Of a stretch of 58,000 nucleotides of DNA, positions 10,240 through 20,839 are shown in pieces. The stretch is from Adiantum capillus-veneris. Lineage: Eukaryota > Streptophyta > Polypodiopsida > Polypodiales > Pteridaceae. The first letter of the stretch is position 1. Each line of letters begins with the position of its first letter. Position numbers and translations under genes: made by a program. The DNA lies in the NCBI GenBank assembly GCA_014529385.2, contig CM043961.1, positions 11,580,478 to 11,638,477 of the forward strand, given 5' to 3'. The notes under the pieces were generated by a model. It did not search any database. It was given only the letters and a program-made list of their open reading frames with translations, and was not told the origin of the DNA.

Positions 10240-11815
10240 TGTCATAATAATCAATATCTAATTCTCCTAAATGATTTTCTCATATTAAATTGATCATTTA
10301 ATGTGGGGAAGGCCAGGGGAGAAAAAGCTAGAATATTGGTTAAGCTAGCAGACCGGCCACAGTAGGGATCCAAAGGAGGGAAAATAGGGATCCAAAGGGG
10401 GGGCCATCTGCAAAAGAGCCATGTGCAACAATGGGCTAAAAAGACCCTAAGGTTCAGCCCATTAAGACTTCCAAAATGCTAAGGTTCCAAAATTCAAAGG
10501 TTGTGTCTAAAGGTCAACCCTAGGGAAAATTGGATGCTTTGTGTGTGCCCTAAAAGTCTTTGCACATCCCTACATGGGAGGGGGCGAGCCCTAAAGGTAG
10601 GGGATGAGAGAGAAAGCCACACACATACACACACACGTTCCCTTTACACAAAGGGAATGAGGGACACATGTCAGCTCCCTAGGCCAGATGCCCACAAGGT
10701 GTGCCCAATTTCTATTGGATGACCCTTGAAGTGGACCAATGAAAATTAAGCTAGAGTAAATCTAGTTTAATTAATTTAAAAACATTTAATAAAAGAAACC
10801 AATGAGAATTAAGTCTCCTAGAAGACTATTGGGCAGTCTCCCAAGGGGTCCAATGAGCATTCAGGAGCCCCATGGCTTGCCTGATTCCTATTGGCCAGGA
10901 GGCAAAGGGGTCCAATGAGAGTTTAGTTTAATTATTTAATTACCTAAAGCTCTCACAAAAGGGGAAAGGGGAACACATGTCAGAAGGCTATCACTTATGC
11001 TGCTTAATTGTAATTGGCTTGACTTGGGGAGGGCCAATGAGGCTTCAGGAAGAGCATTTAGCAAGAGGACTCGCCCAAAAGAGAGAGGGGGGCTGATTTT
11101 TGCAAGGCATTATCACACACACACACTCACACAAGCTCATGTGTGAAGAAAGAGAGGACTATCTCTTCCCAAGCTTTAATGGAGAACTCATCACCTACTC
11201 CAAGCTTGTGAGATAGAAGCCTACATCAACACTCTCTTGGCATGTGGATGCAAATCCAACCAAGAGCCAAGCTTCAATGCATGCTCATCTCCTCTACCAA
11301 GCTAATTACTAAGCTAAGCTATGCTACATATGAGTGATTATGTGAGGAGATGTACATCTTTCTCGTAAGATACTCCTTCTTCCTCTCAATCTACTCTCAT
11401 ACCCTGCTAGCTCTCACCATCTTCGAAGGTGTGTGAGGTCTTGGGTCTGAGAACGGGGATAATTCAAGTTGTGTTTGTTAAGTGTTTTGCTTAGTGCATG
11501 AAGTTTCCATCTTCATTGCACTAGCTAGTCTTGAAGGAACACAAAGAATTGTATTGTACAATGTCTCTCTTGATGGGAGAAACCATAATGGGGGACCGGC
11601 TCCATGAAAATCTGGTCCTCAACTGTTGTCAATAGCTTAATTGCTCTCTCTTTTGAAAGTATTGTCGATGCTATCTAACTAGGTGTTATGCTTTTTGTTG
11701 CTCTCTCCACCCAAGCACTCTTGTAATTCTCATTAGGAATCTATTCTAATGAAATGCCCACTATGTTCATGCTAATTTCCTCTACACATAAGTTATTAGG
11801 CCATTAAATGTTACA
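10240..11815 (+). repeat. 5' LTR of the inner gypsy element (1576 bp)
   Basis: It begins TGTCATAATAATC and ends GGCCATTAAATGTTACA. It includes a block of ten CCAAT/ATTGG pentamers at 10705-11038, a short CA run near 11112, and (11592-11690) a segment of about 90 bp that is deleted from the 3' LTR. The same LTR occurs alone at 47073-48682. Confidence 0.95.
10705..11038. promoter_or_regulatory. CCAAT-box cluster in the LTR
   Basis: CCAAT starts at 10705, 10736, 10799, 10850, 10912 and 11034. The reverse form ATTGG starts at 10714, 10828, 10890 and 11013. Four of the direct boxes are CCAATGAG. The array is kept in the 3' LTR and largely in the solo LTR. CCAAT is the binding site of NF-Y in plants, so this is a plausible U3 enhancer. 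Function is inferred. Confidence 0.6.
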
Positions 11816-11816
11816 T

Positions 11817-11828
11817 TGGTATCAGAGC
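11817..11828 (+). other. Primer binding site (initiator Met tRNA)
   Basis: TGGTATCAGAGC lies one base after the 5' LTR end. It equals the standard plant element sequence complementary to the 3' end of initiator methionine tRNA, where minus-strand DNA synthesis starts. Confidence 0.95.
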
Positions 11829-12232
11829 TCAAGGTTTCTCTTTTCTTGCTCAAGAAGGGAGGTCCTCAAGCTAGCTACAAATGGTTGGTATTATTAATTG
11901 CCTGCGAGTAAGTAGAATAGAGATTTTTCAGCCTTGCAGTGCGCCTGCCTTCGTGCAGTTAACGGGGCATCACCGTCGAGAGCTATGGTCTTAATAGTGG
12001 AGTCCTACGGGGCTTGCCTACGGCTTAACCACTATTGAGCTATTAGAAGCTTGACAGGAGCCGGTGCTCTTTTGGTGTCGAAAGACCCTCTCTTCTATTC
12101 CTTGCAATTAATGGTATTCGAGCCGCAGGTACAGTAGCTTGAGTGCTTTTTCTAAAGGGGTAAAGAGGAGTAGCAACTAGGGCTTGAAGTGCCAAAGTAC
12201 ACCTAAAAAGTTTACACCTAAAAGTTGTTAGA
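11829..12232 (+). other. Untranslated leader of the inner gypsy element
   Basis: About 400 bp between primer binding site and the gag ATG, with no long frame. It would hold packaging and dimerisation signals, none of which can be pinned down. Confidence 0.7.
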
Positions 12233-13837
12233 ATGGCTTACAATAGTAAAGAGAGTGAAATTAATGTTGATAACTTTGATTTTGCTCATGAGCAAGCTAC
12301 TAATGATGCTTCAATGCTTGTTAACTATCTTGTTTCTAGGCTTCAACAAGCCATGGGCAATCCATCTCTCCAAAGTGAAGTGCAACATCAGCTCCGTGCT
12401 CACGGGATTCTCCAAGCTCATCACCATGACGAGAGAACACCTAGGAATCCTCCTTGTGAGACTACCAAAAGAGGTCTCTCTCCGATTCGAGAAGAAGAAG
12501 AGAATCCATATGAAGGGCTCAAGAATTTACTTCTTGATGATGCATCTCCTTCCCAAAGGAGAACTCAAGAGCCTCCACCGAAGGAACGAGAAAGAAGCGA
12601 GTCTCCCGCCACCTCGGCGGAGATGGCTCCACGAAGACGGCGGGCTAAACGCTCTCCATCACCACCAAAGCGGAGAAGACCATCACACTCTTCTCCACGC
12701 CATAATTCAAAGAGGGATGGTGAAAAGCAAGAGAAGAAAAAGGCGAGAAAGAGGACACCCTCTTCTCCATCTTCTTCATCCTCTTCCTCTTATGAAAACT
12801 ATGGTGAAGATGACAAAGATCAAGACAAGAAAAAGGCGAGAAAGAGGTCACCCTCTTCTCCACCTTCTTCAAATTCTTCACCCTCAGAAGAAAGTGATGG
12901 TGCAACCTTTGAACCATCAAAAAGAAGAGGCCATAGGAAATCCTATGCCGGATGGAAGAGGTCGTGCGAGTTGAAGAAATTCAAAGAGGGAGGGAAGAGC
13001 ATCTCTTTCCTTACCTATGATGGTACCTTTGGTGCTACGGACAAAGTCTTGGCCTTTATCCAGCAATTCGATGCGGCGTTTGGAGATGAGGGCTTCACGG
13101 AGTCCTCTAAGCTACGCCATGTAGCTATGCAATTTCAAAAGTCCGCCAGACAATGGTGGTCTAGCCTGCGAGCCAATGGTGAAGATCCACAAACATGGAA
13201 GGCTTTAAGAGCTTCCATTATGAAGCAGTTTTTGGCCACCGATGCCAAAGACAAAGTACTCACCGAATGGCAAAGCTTAAAGCTCTCTCCCAATGAATCT
13301 ATCCACAAATATGTAGACAAGTTTTGGGACCTACAACTCAAAGCCACTGTCTTCAAAAAGTTGGATTTTGGAGAGCAAAAGCAACAATTTTGTGCGGGCT
13401 TAACGGAAGAAATGGCGGAGTATGTCAACTCCCAAAGACCACGTACCATATCGGCGGTAATACACCACACTATGGTCGCCTCTCAAATCAATTTCCAAAT
13501 GGGGGCAAAAAGAAATAATAAGCCCCCAGAAAATAAGGGTTCCAAGGAGCCTAAGGGGAAGGACAATGTCCAAAAGTCTGCTAAGGGCAACTCCAACAAA
13601 GCTAAAGAGAAGGGAGTTTACAAAGGTAAGAATAAACTCTCTCCTGAAGAGCTTGAGCGTTATCGTAAGGATAACCGGTGTTCAAGTGCGGCGAACAAGG
13701 GCATGCGTACCGCGCTTGTCCCCAAAAGAACAACCGCCAAGATCCTCCTAGAGCTTCCTTGGTTGAAATCCAAGAGGAGGAGACTCACCAAACTCACCAC
13801 AAAGGATCTCCTCTATGCCATGCTTGGGGAAAGGTAA
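12233..13837 (+). pseudogene. Gag of the inner gypsy element (frameshifted in the zinc knuckle)
   Basis: The frame starts MAYNSKESE, matching the start of the outer element's Gag (MANNNQESR), which supports this ATG. Residues 130-225 are an Arg/Ser/Lys-rich low-complexity region with a duplicated KKKARKR(T/S)PSSP block. Residues 255-420 are the retrotransposon Gag capsid core, with QWWSSLR around 308 and the WKALRASIMKQF helix typical of plant Ty3 Gag. A basic linker leads to the first cysteine of a CCHC knuckle at residue 483. There one T appears lost, and the frame runs 51 more residues out of phase, while the knuckle continues in the frame starting at 13678. Gag forms the virus-like particle in the cytoplasm. 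Confidence 0.9.
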
Positions 13838-14400
13838 GAGAACATGATGCTTTTATTCTCTTTGACCCTGGTTCTACTCACAATTTTATATCTATAGAGT
13901 TGGCCACCAAGCTAGGAATACAATCCTACGAGATGGGAGATGCCCTACCCGCAGACAGTGCCTTCAAGGGGCAAGAAGCTTCAGTCACTCCCTTAATTGG
14001 GAAATTGAGGCTTCATGTCCAAGGCTATGTGGACAAAGAGGACTTCTTTATCTCTCCTCTCAAGCATGAGGATGTAATCCTAGGGACACCATGGTTTGAC
14101 CGCCTGGCTGCCGATGTTAAATTTCCTGAAAAGAGAATCTCCTTTAAGTTCAGGGAAAAAGACATGTATATAGATGCTAAGGAAATGGGTAACACCATCC
14201 CCATTGTACATACACCAGCTTTCAACAAGTCAATAAAGAGCTCTATTTCCGTGTACATGATTTTTGTTAAAGACTCTCAAAATGAACCTAATGCTTCAGC
14301 AAAAGAAAATAAAAGCAACCAAAAGGAATTAGAGTTATCCAATTTTCTCAAGGGGTTTCAAGATGTTTTTATTGATGACATCCCTTGTGAGCTACCTCCT
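13678..14400 (+). pseudogene. Zinc knuckle and protease of the inner gypsy element
   Basis: The frame starts in the CCHC knuckle ([14 protein letters not shown], lacking the first Cys because of the upstream frameshift). It reads into a retropepsin with [14 protein letters not shown] (active-site region at residues 60-72) and the later VILGTPWF strand (133-140). The protease would cut the Gag-Pol polyprotein. The active site is DPGS rather than the usual D(S/T)G. The outer element has the same DPGST, so this is a family trait rather than decay. Confidence 0.85.
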
Positions 14401-15300
14401 AAACGAGGTAATGATGACCATGCAATTGAACTTCTTCTAGGAAGTTCACCGCCTAATAAACCTCCTTATAGAGTTTCTCAAGATCAACAAGAGGAGATTA
14501 TGCGGCAAGTGCATGAGTTAGTTGAGAAGCGTATGGTTAGGCCAAGCTCATCTCCATTTTGCTCACCTGTGCTATTAGTGCAAAAGAAAGACGGCACATA
14601 TCGTATGTGTGTCGACTATAGAGCACTAAATAGGATCACTATCAAGAATAGGTTTCCCGTTCCACGGGTAGAGACCTATTTGATAAGCTACAAGGATCGA
14701 CCTAGTTCAGTAGGGTTGACCTAAAAAGTGGCTATCATCAAATAAGGATAGTTGATCAAGACATTGTAAAGACCGCATTTCGTACTACATTTGGTCTTTA
14801 CGAATACATTGTCATGCCTTTTGGCTTGACCAATGCACCAGCCACATTCAACCGCTTGATGGAGAAGCTGTTCAGGCCTCATCGAACCTTCACTGGAGTG
14901 TTCTTTGATGATATTATTATCTACTCTAATTCATTGGAGGAACACAAGCAACACCTCCAGGTAATATTTCAAGTTTTATGAGAGAATAAACTTTATGTTA
15001 ATCGAAAGAAAAGTGATTTTTCTTGCAAGAGATTCAGTATTTAGGTCACATTATCTCTCAAGATGGCATCCAAATGGATCCATCCAAATTAGAGGTAATA
15101 AAAGGATGGCCTAAACCAAGGAATCTGCATGAACTAAGAAGCTTCATAGGTATGTGTGCATACTATAGACGCTTCATAGAAAAGTTCTCACAAATTGCGG
15201 GACCATTACATGACCTAACAAAGAAAAGAATTAGGTATACATGGTCTGCTAAGGAGAACAATGCTTTCGAAAAGCTTCAAGAAAAGCTTATCTCTCAACC
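14400..15300 (+). pseudogene. Reverse transcriptase of the inner gypsy element (frameshifts and stops)
   Basis: The RT starts around [18 protein letters not shown], with [20 protein letters not shown] and [10 protein letters not shown] in the first frame. A lost base near 14672 shifts the frame. A TAG at 14703-14705 sits where Tyr is expected before [14 protein letters not shown]. The catalytic [10 protein letters not shown] is at 14898-14927. A TGA at 14979-14981 and another base loss near 15016 follow, and the thumb (YLGHIISQDGIQMDPSKL, then SFIGMCAYYRRFI) is in a third frame from 15023. The domain order and motifs are complete but the gene cannot give a working enzyme. Confidence 0.92.
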
Positions 15301-15841
15301 TGTGCTTACACTACCGGATCTCTCAAAACCATTTGAGGTCCAATGCGATGCTTGTGGTGATTGCCTTGGAGCTGTTTTGCTCCAAGAAGGGCACGCCATA
15401 GGCTATGAGAGTCGAAGGCTCGACCCTGTTGAGCAAGCTCTAGGCATATACGAAAAATAACTCCTTGCAGTTCTACATGCCTTAGACTCATGGAAGCACT
15501 ATTTATTGGGGACTCCTTTCATTCTGCGAACGGATCACCAAAGTCTTAAGTACTTCATGACGCAGACCAAGCTCTCCGACAAACAAATGAGGTGGGAAAA
15601 TTTCCTTTCGCAATTTCATTTTCATATTGCTCACATTGCTGGCAAGCATAATCAAGTAGCCGATGCACTCTCAAGACGGCCGAGAGTGAATGCGGTTTCC
15701 ATAGCAACTCACAATGATCTATCTTCAATCATAGATGAGTATGCTATTGATCCCGATTTTAGAGATGTGATTTCAGCCCTTACATTAGGGAAGAAAGAAG
15801 AACCATTTACTTTACAAGATGGTTATCTTCTCCCTGCGTGA
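15300..15841 (+). pseudogene. RNase H of the inner gypsy element
   Basis: After LTLPDLSKPFEVQCDACGDC (RNase H start with catalytic Asp), the frame has a TAA at 15458-15460 in place of the expected Glu of YEKE. It continues in the same frame with LLAVLHALDSWKHYL, RTDHQSLKYF and HIAGKHNQVADALSRRP. It would degrade the RNA strand of the hybrid. The frame ends with TGA at 15839-15841, and integrase continues in another frame. Confidence 0.9.
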
Positions 15842-17084
15842 GAAAGTAATGTATGAATCTCATGCTCCCCCGTATGCGGGGCATAGAGGGATTCAGTCTA
15901 CCTTAAAGGGAATTGAAACATATTTCTATTGGCCTACCATGAAAGTGAACATACAAGAGTATGTTTCCAAATGTGTGGTATGTCAAAAGACAAAATTTGA
16001 TAGAGGGAAGCAACCTGGATTGCTTCAACCGTCGCCAATCCCTAATTCACCATGGGAGAGCATATCCATGGATTTTATCTTTGGATTGCCTAAGTCTATC
16101 CATGGGAATATGGGAATATGGACGATAGTAGACAGGTTCAGTAAACAAGCTCATTTTATACCTGTCAAAAAGACTATCAAAGCCCATCAAATGGCAACCC
16201 TCTTCATTTCACAAATTTTCAAATACCATGGCTTGCCAATGTCCATAGTGTCGGATAGAGATCCTAGAATGATCAGTAATTTCTGGAAGGGTCTCTTTGA
16301 GAATTTAGGGACAAGGCTAAATTTCTCTTCGGCCTATCATCCACAAACTGATGGCCAAAGTGAAATAGCTAACCTAACCATTCTCGATCTACTAAAAGCC
16401 TATGTAACGAAAGTAGATCAAAGATCCCAATGGGAGAAGTACTTACCCTTAGTGGAGTATGCTTACAATAACACTGTACATACTTCCACAGGAAAAGCAC
16501 CTTTCGAGGTAATTGAGGGAAGATCAAAAAGTCCCTTGCTACTTAAGGTACATGGGAAGATCTTCGCTGCAGATGAGTATAGCCGAGACCTACAAGAATC
16601 TTTCCAAAAGATTAAGGATGCTATCTCTATCTCAAAGCAAAGGCAAAAGGCTGCTGCTGACAAGCACAGAAGAGCCCAAGCCTTTAAAGAAAACGATTGG
16701 GTCTTGTTAAAGTTTCCCAAGGCTCGATTAAGGCACACAACGGGCAAGAATCCTACGGGTCACCAAAAGTACTATGCTAAACTAGCAAAAAGGTACTATG
16801 GTCCCTTTCAGATTCTTAGGCCAATGAATGAGATGGTCTATCAACTCAAGTTGCCCAATCATTGGCTCATACACAATGATTTTCATGTGAGCCTATTAAA
16901 GCCTTACAAAGGAGATCCACCTCAAGAACCAACTATTGAAGTCCCACCAGAGATCGAGGACCAAGAAGAGGTGCTGCAGCCCGAGTCCATTCTCCGACAT
17001 GAAGACAAGGTACTAAGAGGCGGTAAGACTATCTGACGATATCTTATTAAGTTTAAGAATTATCCTTTTGAAGATGCTAGATAG
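15819..17084 (+). pseudogene. Integrase and terminal chromodomain of the inner gypsy element
   Basis: A 405-residue open frame. The N-terminal HHCC finger is HAPPYAGHRG with CVVCQKTKF. The catalytic triad is visible as MDFIFGLP, SDRDPRMIS and GQSEIANLTI. The GPY/F module is KRYYGPFQILRPM, followed by NDFHVSLLKPYKGDP. The C-terminus enters a chromodomain (EEVLQPESILRHEDKVLR) that is stopped by TGA at 17034-17036. The remainder (RYLIKFKNYPFEDAR) is in the same frame up to TAG at 17082-17084, where the outer element has Trp. The integrase core itself looks intact. Confidence 0.93.
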
Positions 17085-17506
17085 ATGCAAGGCATACAAT
17101 TAAAGGATAACCTAAACCTTGTCAATGCTTACAATGCTTCCCAAGAGTAAGCAAATGTACAAAATGTTAAAAATGAACAAAATTTTTGTCTTATAAAACT
17201 CTCTTTTTCTTTACTTGTGCACAAAAATGAAGTAGTATGCATGCTTAGATCAAGTTTGCGGAGACGACGTCTCCCAAACACCAAGTAGAGCTTGTCACTC
17301 TACTATGGAAGATTGATAGGACTAATGTGCAGACATGCTTGCGGCAGCCTCAGGCTCTCAAGCGCCAAATGGACTAGTCATCCATTGTGGAATGATGTCG
17401 TAGGGTAACATAGGGATCCTCTACCCGCTAAGAAAAGGACTCATGAACATGCTTTATCTTCTCTACACCATAGTTGAGGACGACTATGATTTCAAGAGAG
17501 ATTTAA
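17085..17506 (+). other. 3' untranslated region and polypurine tract
   Basis: About 420 non-coding bp also present, in antisense and twice, in the outer element at 24258-25041. AAGAGAGA at 17494-17501 is the likely polypurine primer for plus-strand DNA, six bases before the 3' LTR. Confidence 0.7.
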
Positions 17507-18993
17507 TGTCATAATAATCAATATCTAATTCTCCTAAATGATTTTCTCATATTAAACTGATCATTTAATGTGGGGAAGGCCAGGGGAGAAAAAGCTAGAA
17601 TATTGGTTAAGCTAGCAGACCGGCCACAGTAGGGATCCAAAGGAGGGAAAATAGGGATCCAAAGGGGGGGCCATCTGCAAAAGAGCCATGTGCAACAATG
17701 GGCTAAAAAGACCCTAAGGTTCAGCCCATTAAGACTTCCAAAATGCTAAGGTTCCAAAATTCAAAGGTTGTGTCCAAAGGTCAACCCTAGGGAAAATTGG
17801 ATGCTTTGTGTGTGCCCTAAAAGTCTTTGCACATCCCTACATGGGAGGGGGCGAGCCCTAAAGGTAGGGGATGAGAGAGAAAGCCACACACACACACACA
17901 CGCTCCCTTTACACAAAGGGAATGAGGGACACGTGTCAGCTCCCTAGGCCAGATGCCCACAAGGTGTGCCCAATTTCTATTGGATGACCCTTGAAGTGGA
18001 CCAATGAAAATTAAGCTAGAGTAAATCTAGTTTAATTAATTTAAAAACATTTAATAAAAGAAACCAATGAGAATTAAGTCTCCTAGAAGACTATTGGGCA
18101 GTCTCCCAAGGGGTCCAATGAGCATTCAGGAGCCCCATGGCTTGCCTGATTCCTATTGGCCAGGAGGCAAAGGGGTCCAATGAGAGTTTAGTTTAATTAT
18201 TTAATTACCTAAAGCTCTCACAAAAGGGGAAAGGGGGACACATGTCAGAAGGCTATCACTTATGCTGCTTAATTGTAATTGGCTTGACTTGGGGAGGGCC
18301 AATGAGGCTTCAGGAAGAGCATTTAGCAAGAGGGCTCGCCCAAAAGAGAGAGGGGGGCTGATTTTTGCAAGGCATTATCACACACACACACACTCACACA
18401 AGCTCATGTGTGAAGAAAGAGAGGACTATCTCTTCCCAAGCTTTAATGGAGAACTCATCACCTACTCCAAGCTTGTGAGATAGAAGCCTACATCAACACT
18501 CTCTTGGCATGTGGATGCAAATCCAACCAAGAGCCAAGCTTCAATGCATGCTCATCTCCTCTACCAAGCTAATTACTAAGCTAAGCTATGCTACATATGA
18601 GTGATTATGTGAGGAGATGTACATCTTTCTCGTAAGATACTCCTTCTTCCTCTCAATCTACTCTCATACCTTGCTAGCTCTCACCATCTTCGAAGGTGTG
18701 TGAGGTCTTGGGTCTGAGAACGGGGATAATTCAAGTTGTGTTTGTTAAGTGTTTTGCTTAGTGCATGAAGTTTCCATCTTCATTGCACTAGCTAGTATTG
18801 AAGGAACACAAAGAATTGTATTGTACGATGTCTCTCTTGATGGGAGAAACCATAATACAGGTGTTGTGCTTTTTGTTGCTCTCTCCACCCAAGCACTCTT
18901 GTAATTCTCATTAGGAATCTATTCTAATGAAATGCCCACTATGTTTATGCTAATTTCCGCTACACATAAGTTATTAGGCCATTGAATGTTACA
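17507..18993 (+). repeat. 3' LTR of the inner gypsy element (1487 bp)
   Basis: Same ends as the 5' LTR (TGTCATAATAA and ATGTTACA). It lacks about 90 bp present in the 5' LTR after AACCATAAT (18851-18858), which accounts for its shorter length. The flanking AATGA at 18994-18998 completes the target duplication. Confidence 0.95.
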
Positions 18994-18998
18994 AATGA

Positions 18999-19380
18999 CA
19001 ATATGTTGAGCTTTGGAACAGTGAATGGCTCCACTTACAAATGGAGAAAATACCTTGGAATTACAAATAAACATTAGGCAGCGCCTCATGATAAGTTGTT
19101 GTTTTCACATTGTTTGTGCATGGGTCTAGACTCTCGTAAGTACCATGAAGGCAAAGATCTGTATGATGCTGATTGAGCTCATTCCTTATCGAAGAGGCCG
19201 AACAAGACACCACCGCCCGTGCCAAAAGAAGACTGCTAGGACTTGTGAGAGGGCGTTGATGCTCGCGGGGCGGCGGGCTTTTTCGGGGCGTCCTCCACGC
19301 TCTGCAATGGGATCAATCTTCGAGAATGACTCCTTGTCCCCCGCACACCGCTGTCGGCACGCCTAGCACAGCCCATGACG
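18999..19380. other. TIR-candidate interior, no gene recognised
   Basis: Locally GC-richer (19190-19380) than the rest of the window. Short frames occur on both strands without known motifs. Confidence 0.4.
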
Positions 19381-19500
19381 CCATCGTCTCTCTCTCTCTC
19401 TCTCATAACAGGTCTTGAGTTCAACTCCTTGTCGGCTAGATCTTTAAGGTCTCTTGGGATAGTTTCCTACGACGTTAAAAATCTCTTCTTCTTCTTCTTC
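19381..19500 (+). repeat. Copy of a (CT)n-linked dispersed repeat
   Basis: It contains TCTTGAGTTCAACTCC and AGTTTCCTACGACGTTAAAA followed by a CTTC run. Related copies lie at 32418-32510, 44661-44758, 35121-35200 (diverged) and, inverted, at 50187-50285. Confidence 0.75.
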
Positions 19501-19559
19501 TCTATCACTGCGATTATGGTTGCTTTTCAATATACCATCCACATGCTGCCTCTCTTTAC

Positions 19560-19564
<5 letters not shown>

Positions 19565-19591
<27 letters not shown>

Positions 19592-19595
19592 GCTC

Positions 19596-19640
<45 letters not shown>
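19565..19640. repeat. (CT)n microsatellite with one interruption
   Basis: About 75 bp of CT broken by CGCTCG. Confidence 0.95.
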
Positions 19641-19641
<1 letters not shown>

Positions 19642-19645
19642 TGCT

Positions 19646-19862
19646 GACAACAACAACGCAAAGAGACAAGAGCAAGGTATGCTGCTACAAATCTCTCTCT
19701 CTCTCTCTCATATTTTTTGACAGCAGCAGCACAAAGAGATGAGAGCAACCAGAAGTGTAAGGTGTTGTGCTACAACTCTCTCTCTCTCTCTCTTTCATGT
19801 TTTTCGACAGTAGCAGCGCAAAGAGATGATAGAAACCAGAAGTGTAAGATATTGTGCTACAA

Positions 19863-19890
<28 letters not shown>
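19646..19890 (+). repeat. Tandem array of about 74-87 bp units ending in CT runs
   Basis: Units start with GACARYARCARC at 19646, 19719 and 19806. Each continues GCAAAGAGATGA, AACCAGAAGTGTAAG, TGTGCTACAA and a (CT)n run. The last unit ends in (CT)n followed by (CA)n (19889-19910). Confidence 0.8.
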
Positions 19891-19914
<24 letters not shown>

Positions 19915-20184
19915 CAGTGCCAAAAACCCATGTATAAATTTTTCTGAAGTTATGAGGTAGGTCGTCAAGTTGTGGAGTTAGAGGACATGCTGTAGTCAAG
20001 GAGGAGGCGGCATGGGCACCGAGGAGGTGGGAGGACCAGCCAGCCTTTGAGTACATAGGCTGCCACTGGGTGTCGTCTGCGGTGGCCTGTCTCACAACCG
20101 GTAGCTGTTGCATAGGACGATCAAACAGTAGTAAGTTCGAGCAGCCTGCATGGTTAGGACGATCAAACAAGTTCAATCGGGACA

Positions 20185-20830
20185 CACACCTTAACCATTC
20201 TGCGTCGGCGCGGGAGCATTTAGGATAGAGTCCCTTCCTGGTTAGAACTTAGAACGAGCAAACGAGTTCATCCGAGATACACACCTTAACCATTCCGCGT
20301 TGGCGCGGAAGCATTTAGGATAGAGTCCCAATTTATAGTCGCCCAAAAGTTTTTCTCAGTCCATTTAATTTAATTTCATCTCAATCCGAACGGCCCTTGA
20401 CTGTTGAGCATTCCGCATCAACGCGGAGGCCTATTAGGATAGGGTCCCAAGCTCGATGTGCTTATCATCATACATGTGTTAATCTTCTTAATCCTATCTA
20501 TCCGTACATGGCCCTTCAACATACCGCGTCGACGTGGAACAAGTTAAGGCATGATTGCAATTAACATGAGCTAATGCTTTCACAGTCAATCATTAATTAA
20601 ATGAACAAAACAACATGAACATCTTTATTTACTCCTTTATCTACTAGATCGTAAACCTTTCTTCACACTTCGACTCGCTGACCTCTGCAGTTTTGAAAAC
20701 GAAAAGATGCAAGTTTCTCAAGCATGCCCCCCTTACCTTGCTTAACAACGCGCTCCAATCCCTTGCTACCCTAAAATGGGACTTTGTCCTAAACTGTCCT
20801 GCGCCGACGCGGGAGCAATTAGAGCAGTGT
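20185..20830. repeat. Array of GC-rich imperfect palindromes about 100-115 bp apart
   Basis: TGCGTCGGCGCGGGAGC (about 20199), CGCGTTGGCGCGGAAGC (20297), CGCATCAACGCGGAGGC (20411), CGCGTCGACGTGGAAC (20525) and TGCGCCGACGCGGGAGC (20798). Most are followed by ATTAGGATAGRGTCCC. The centres are CpG-rich and self-complementary in an otherwise AT-rich region. Function unknown. Confidence 0.7.
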
Positions 20831-20839
20831 CCAAGTAGT

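Larger units (their letters stand above)
10240..18993 (+). mobile_element. Ty3/gypsy chromovirus with both LTRs (plus strand)
   Basis: An 8.75-kb element with two LTRs (10240-11815 and 17507-18993), perfect 5-bp target duplication AATGA, initiator-Met primer binding site, gag, then protease, RT, RNase H, integrase and a terminal chromodomain fragment, and a purine tract before the 3' LTR. Integrase after RNase H plus a chromodomain places it in the Ty3/gypsy chromoviruses. The polyprotein is broken by several frameshifts and stops, so it could move only with help. It sits inside the TIR candidate and is the innermost insertion of the nest. I noticed roughly a dozen substitutions between the LTRs over about 1.48 kb, so insertion is fairly recent. 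Confidence 0.95.

Noticed and set aside
12225-12974. Overlapping 249-residue plus-strand frame
   Set aside because: Shadow of gag in another frame with Arg/His/Leu-rich low-complexity sequence; the gag frame has the conserved domains.
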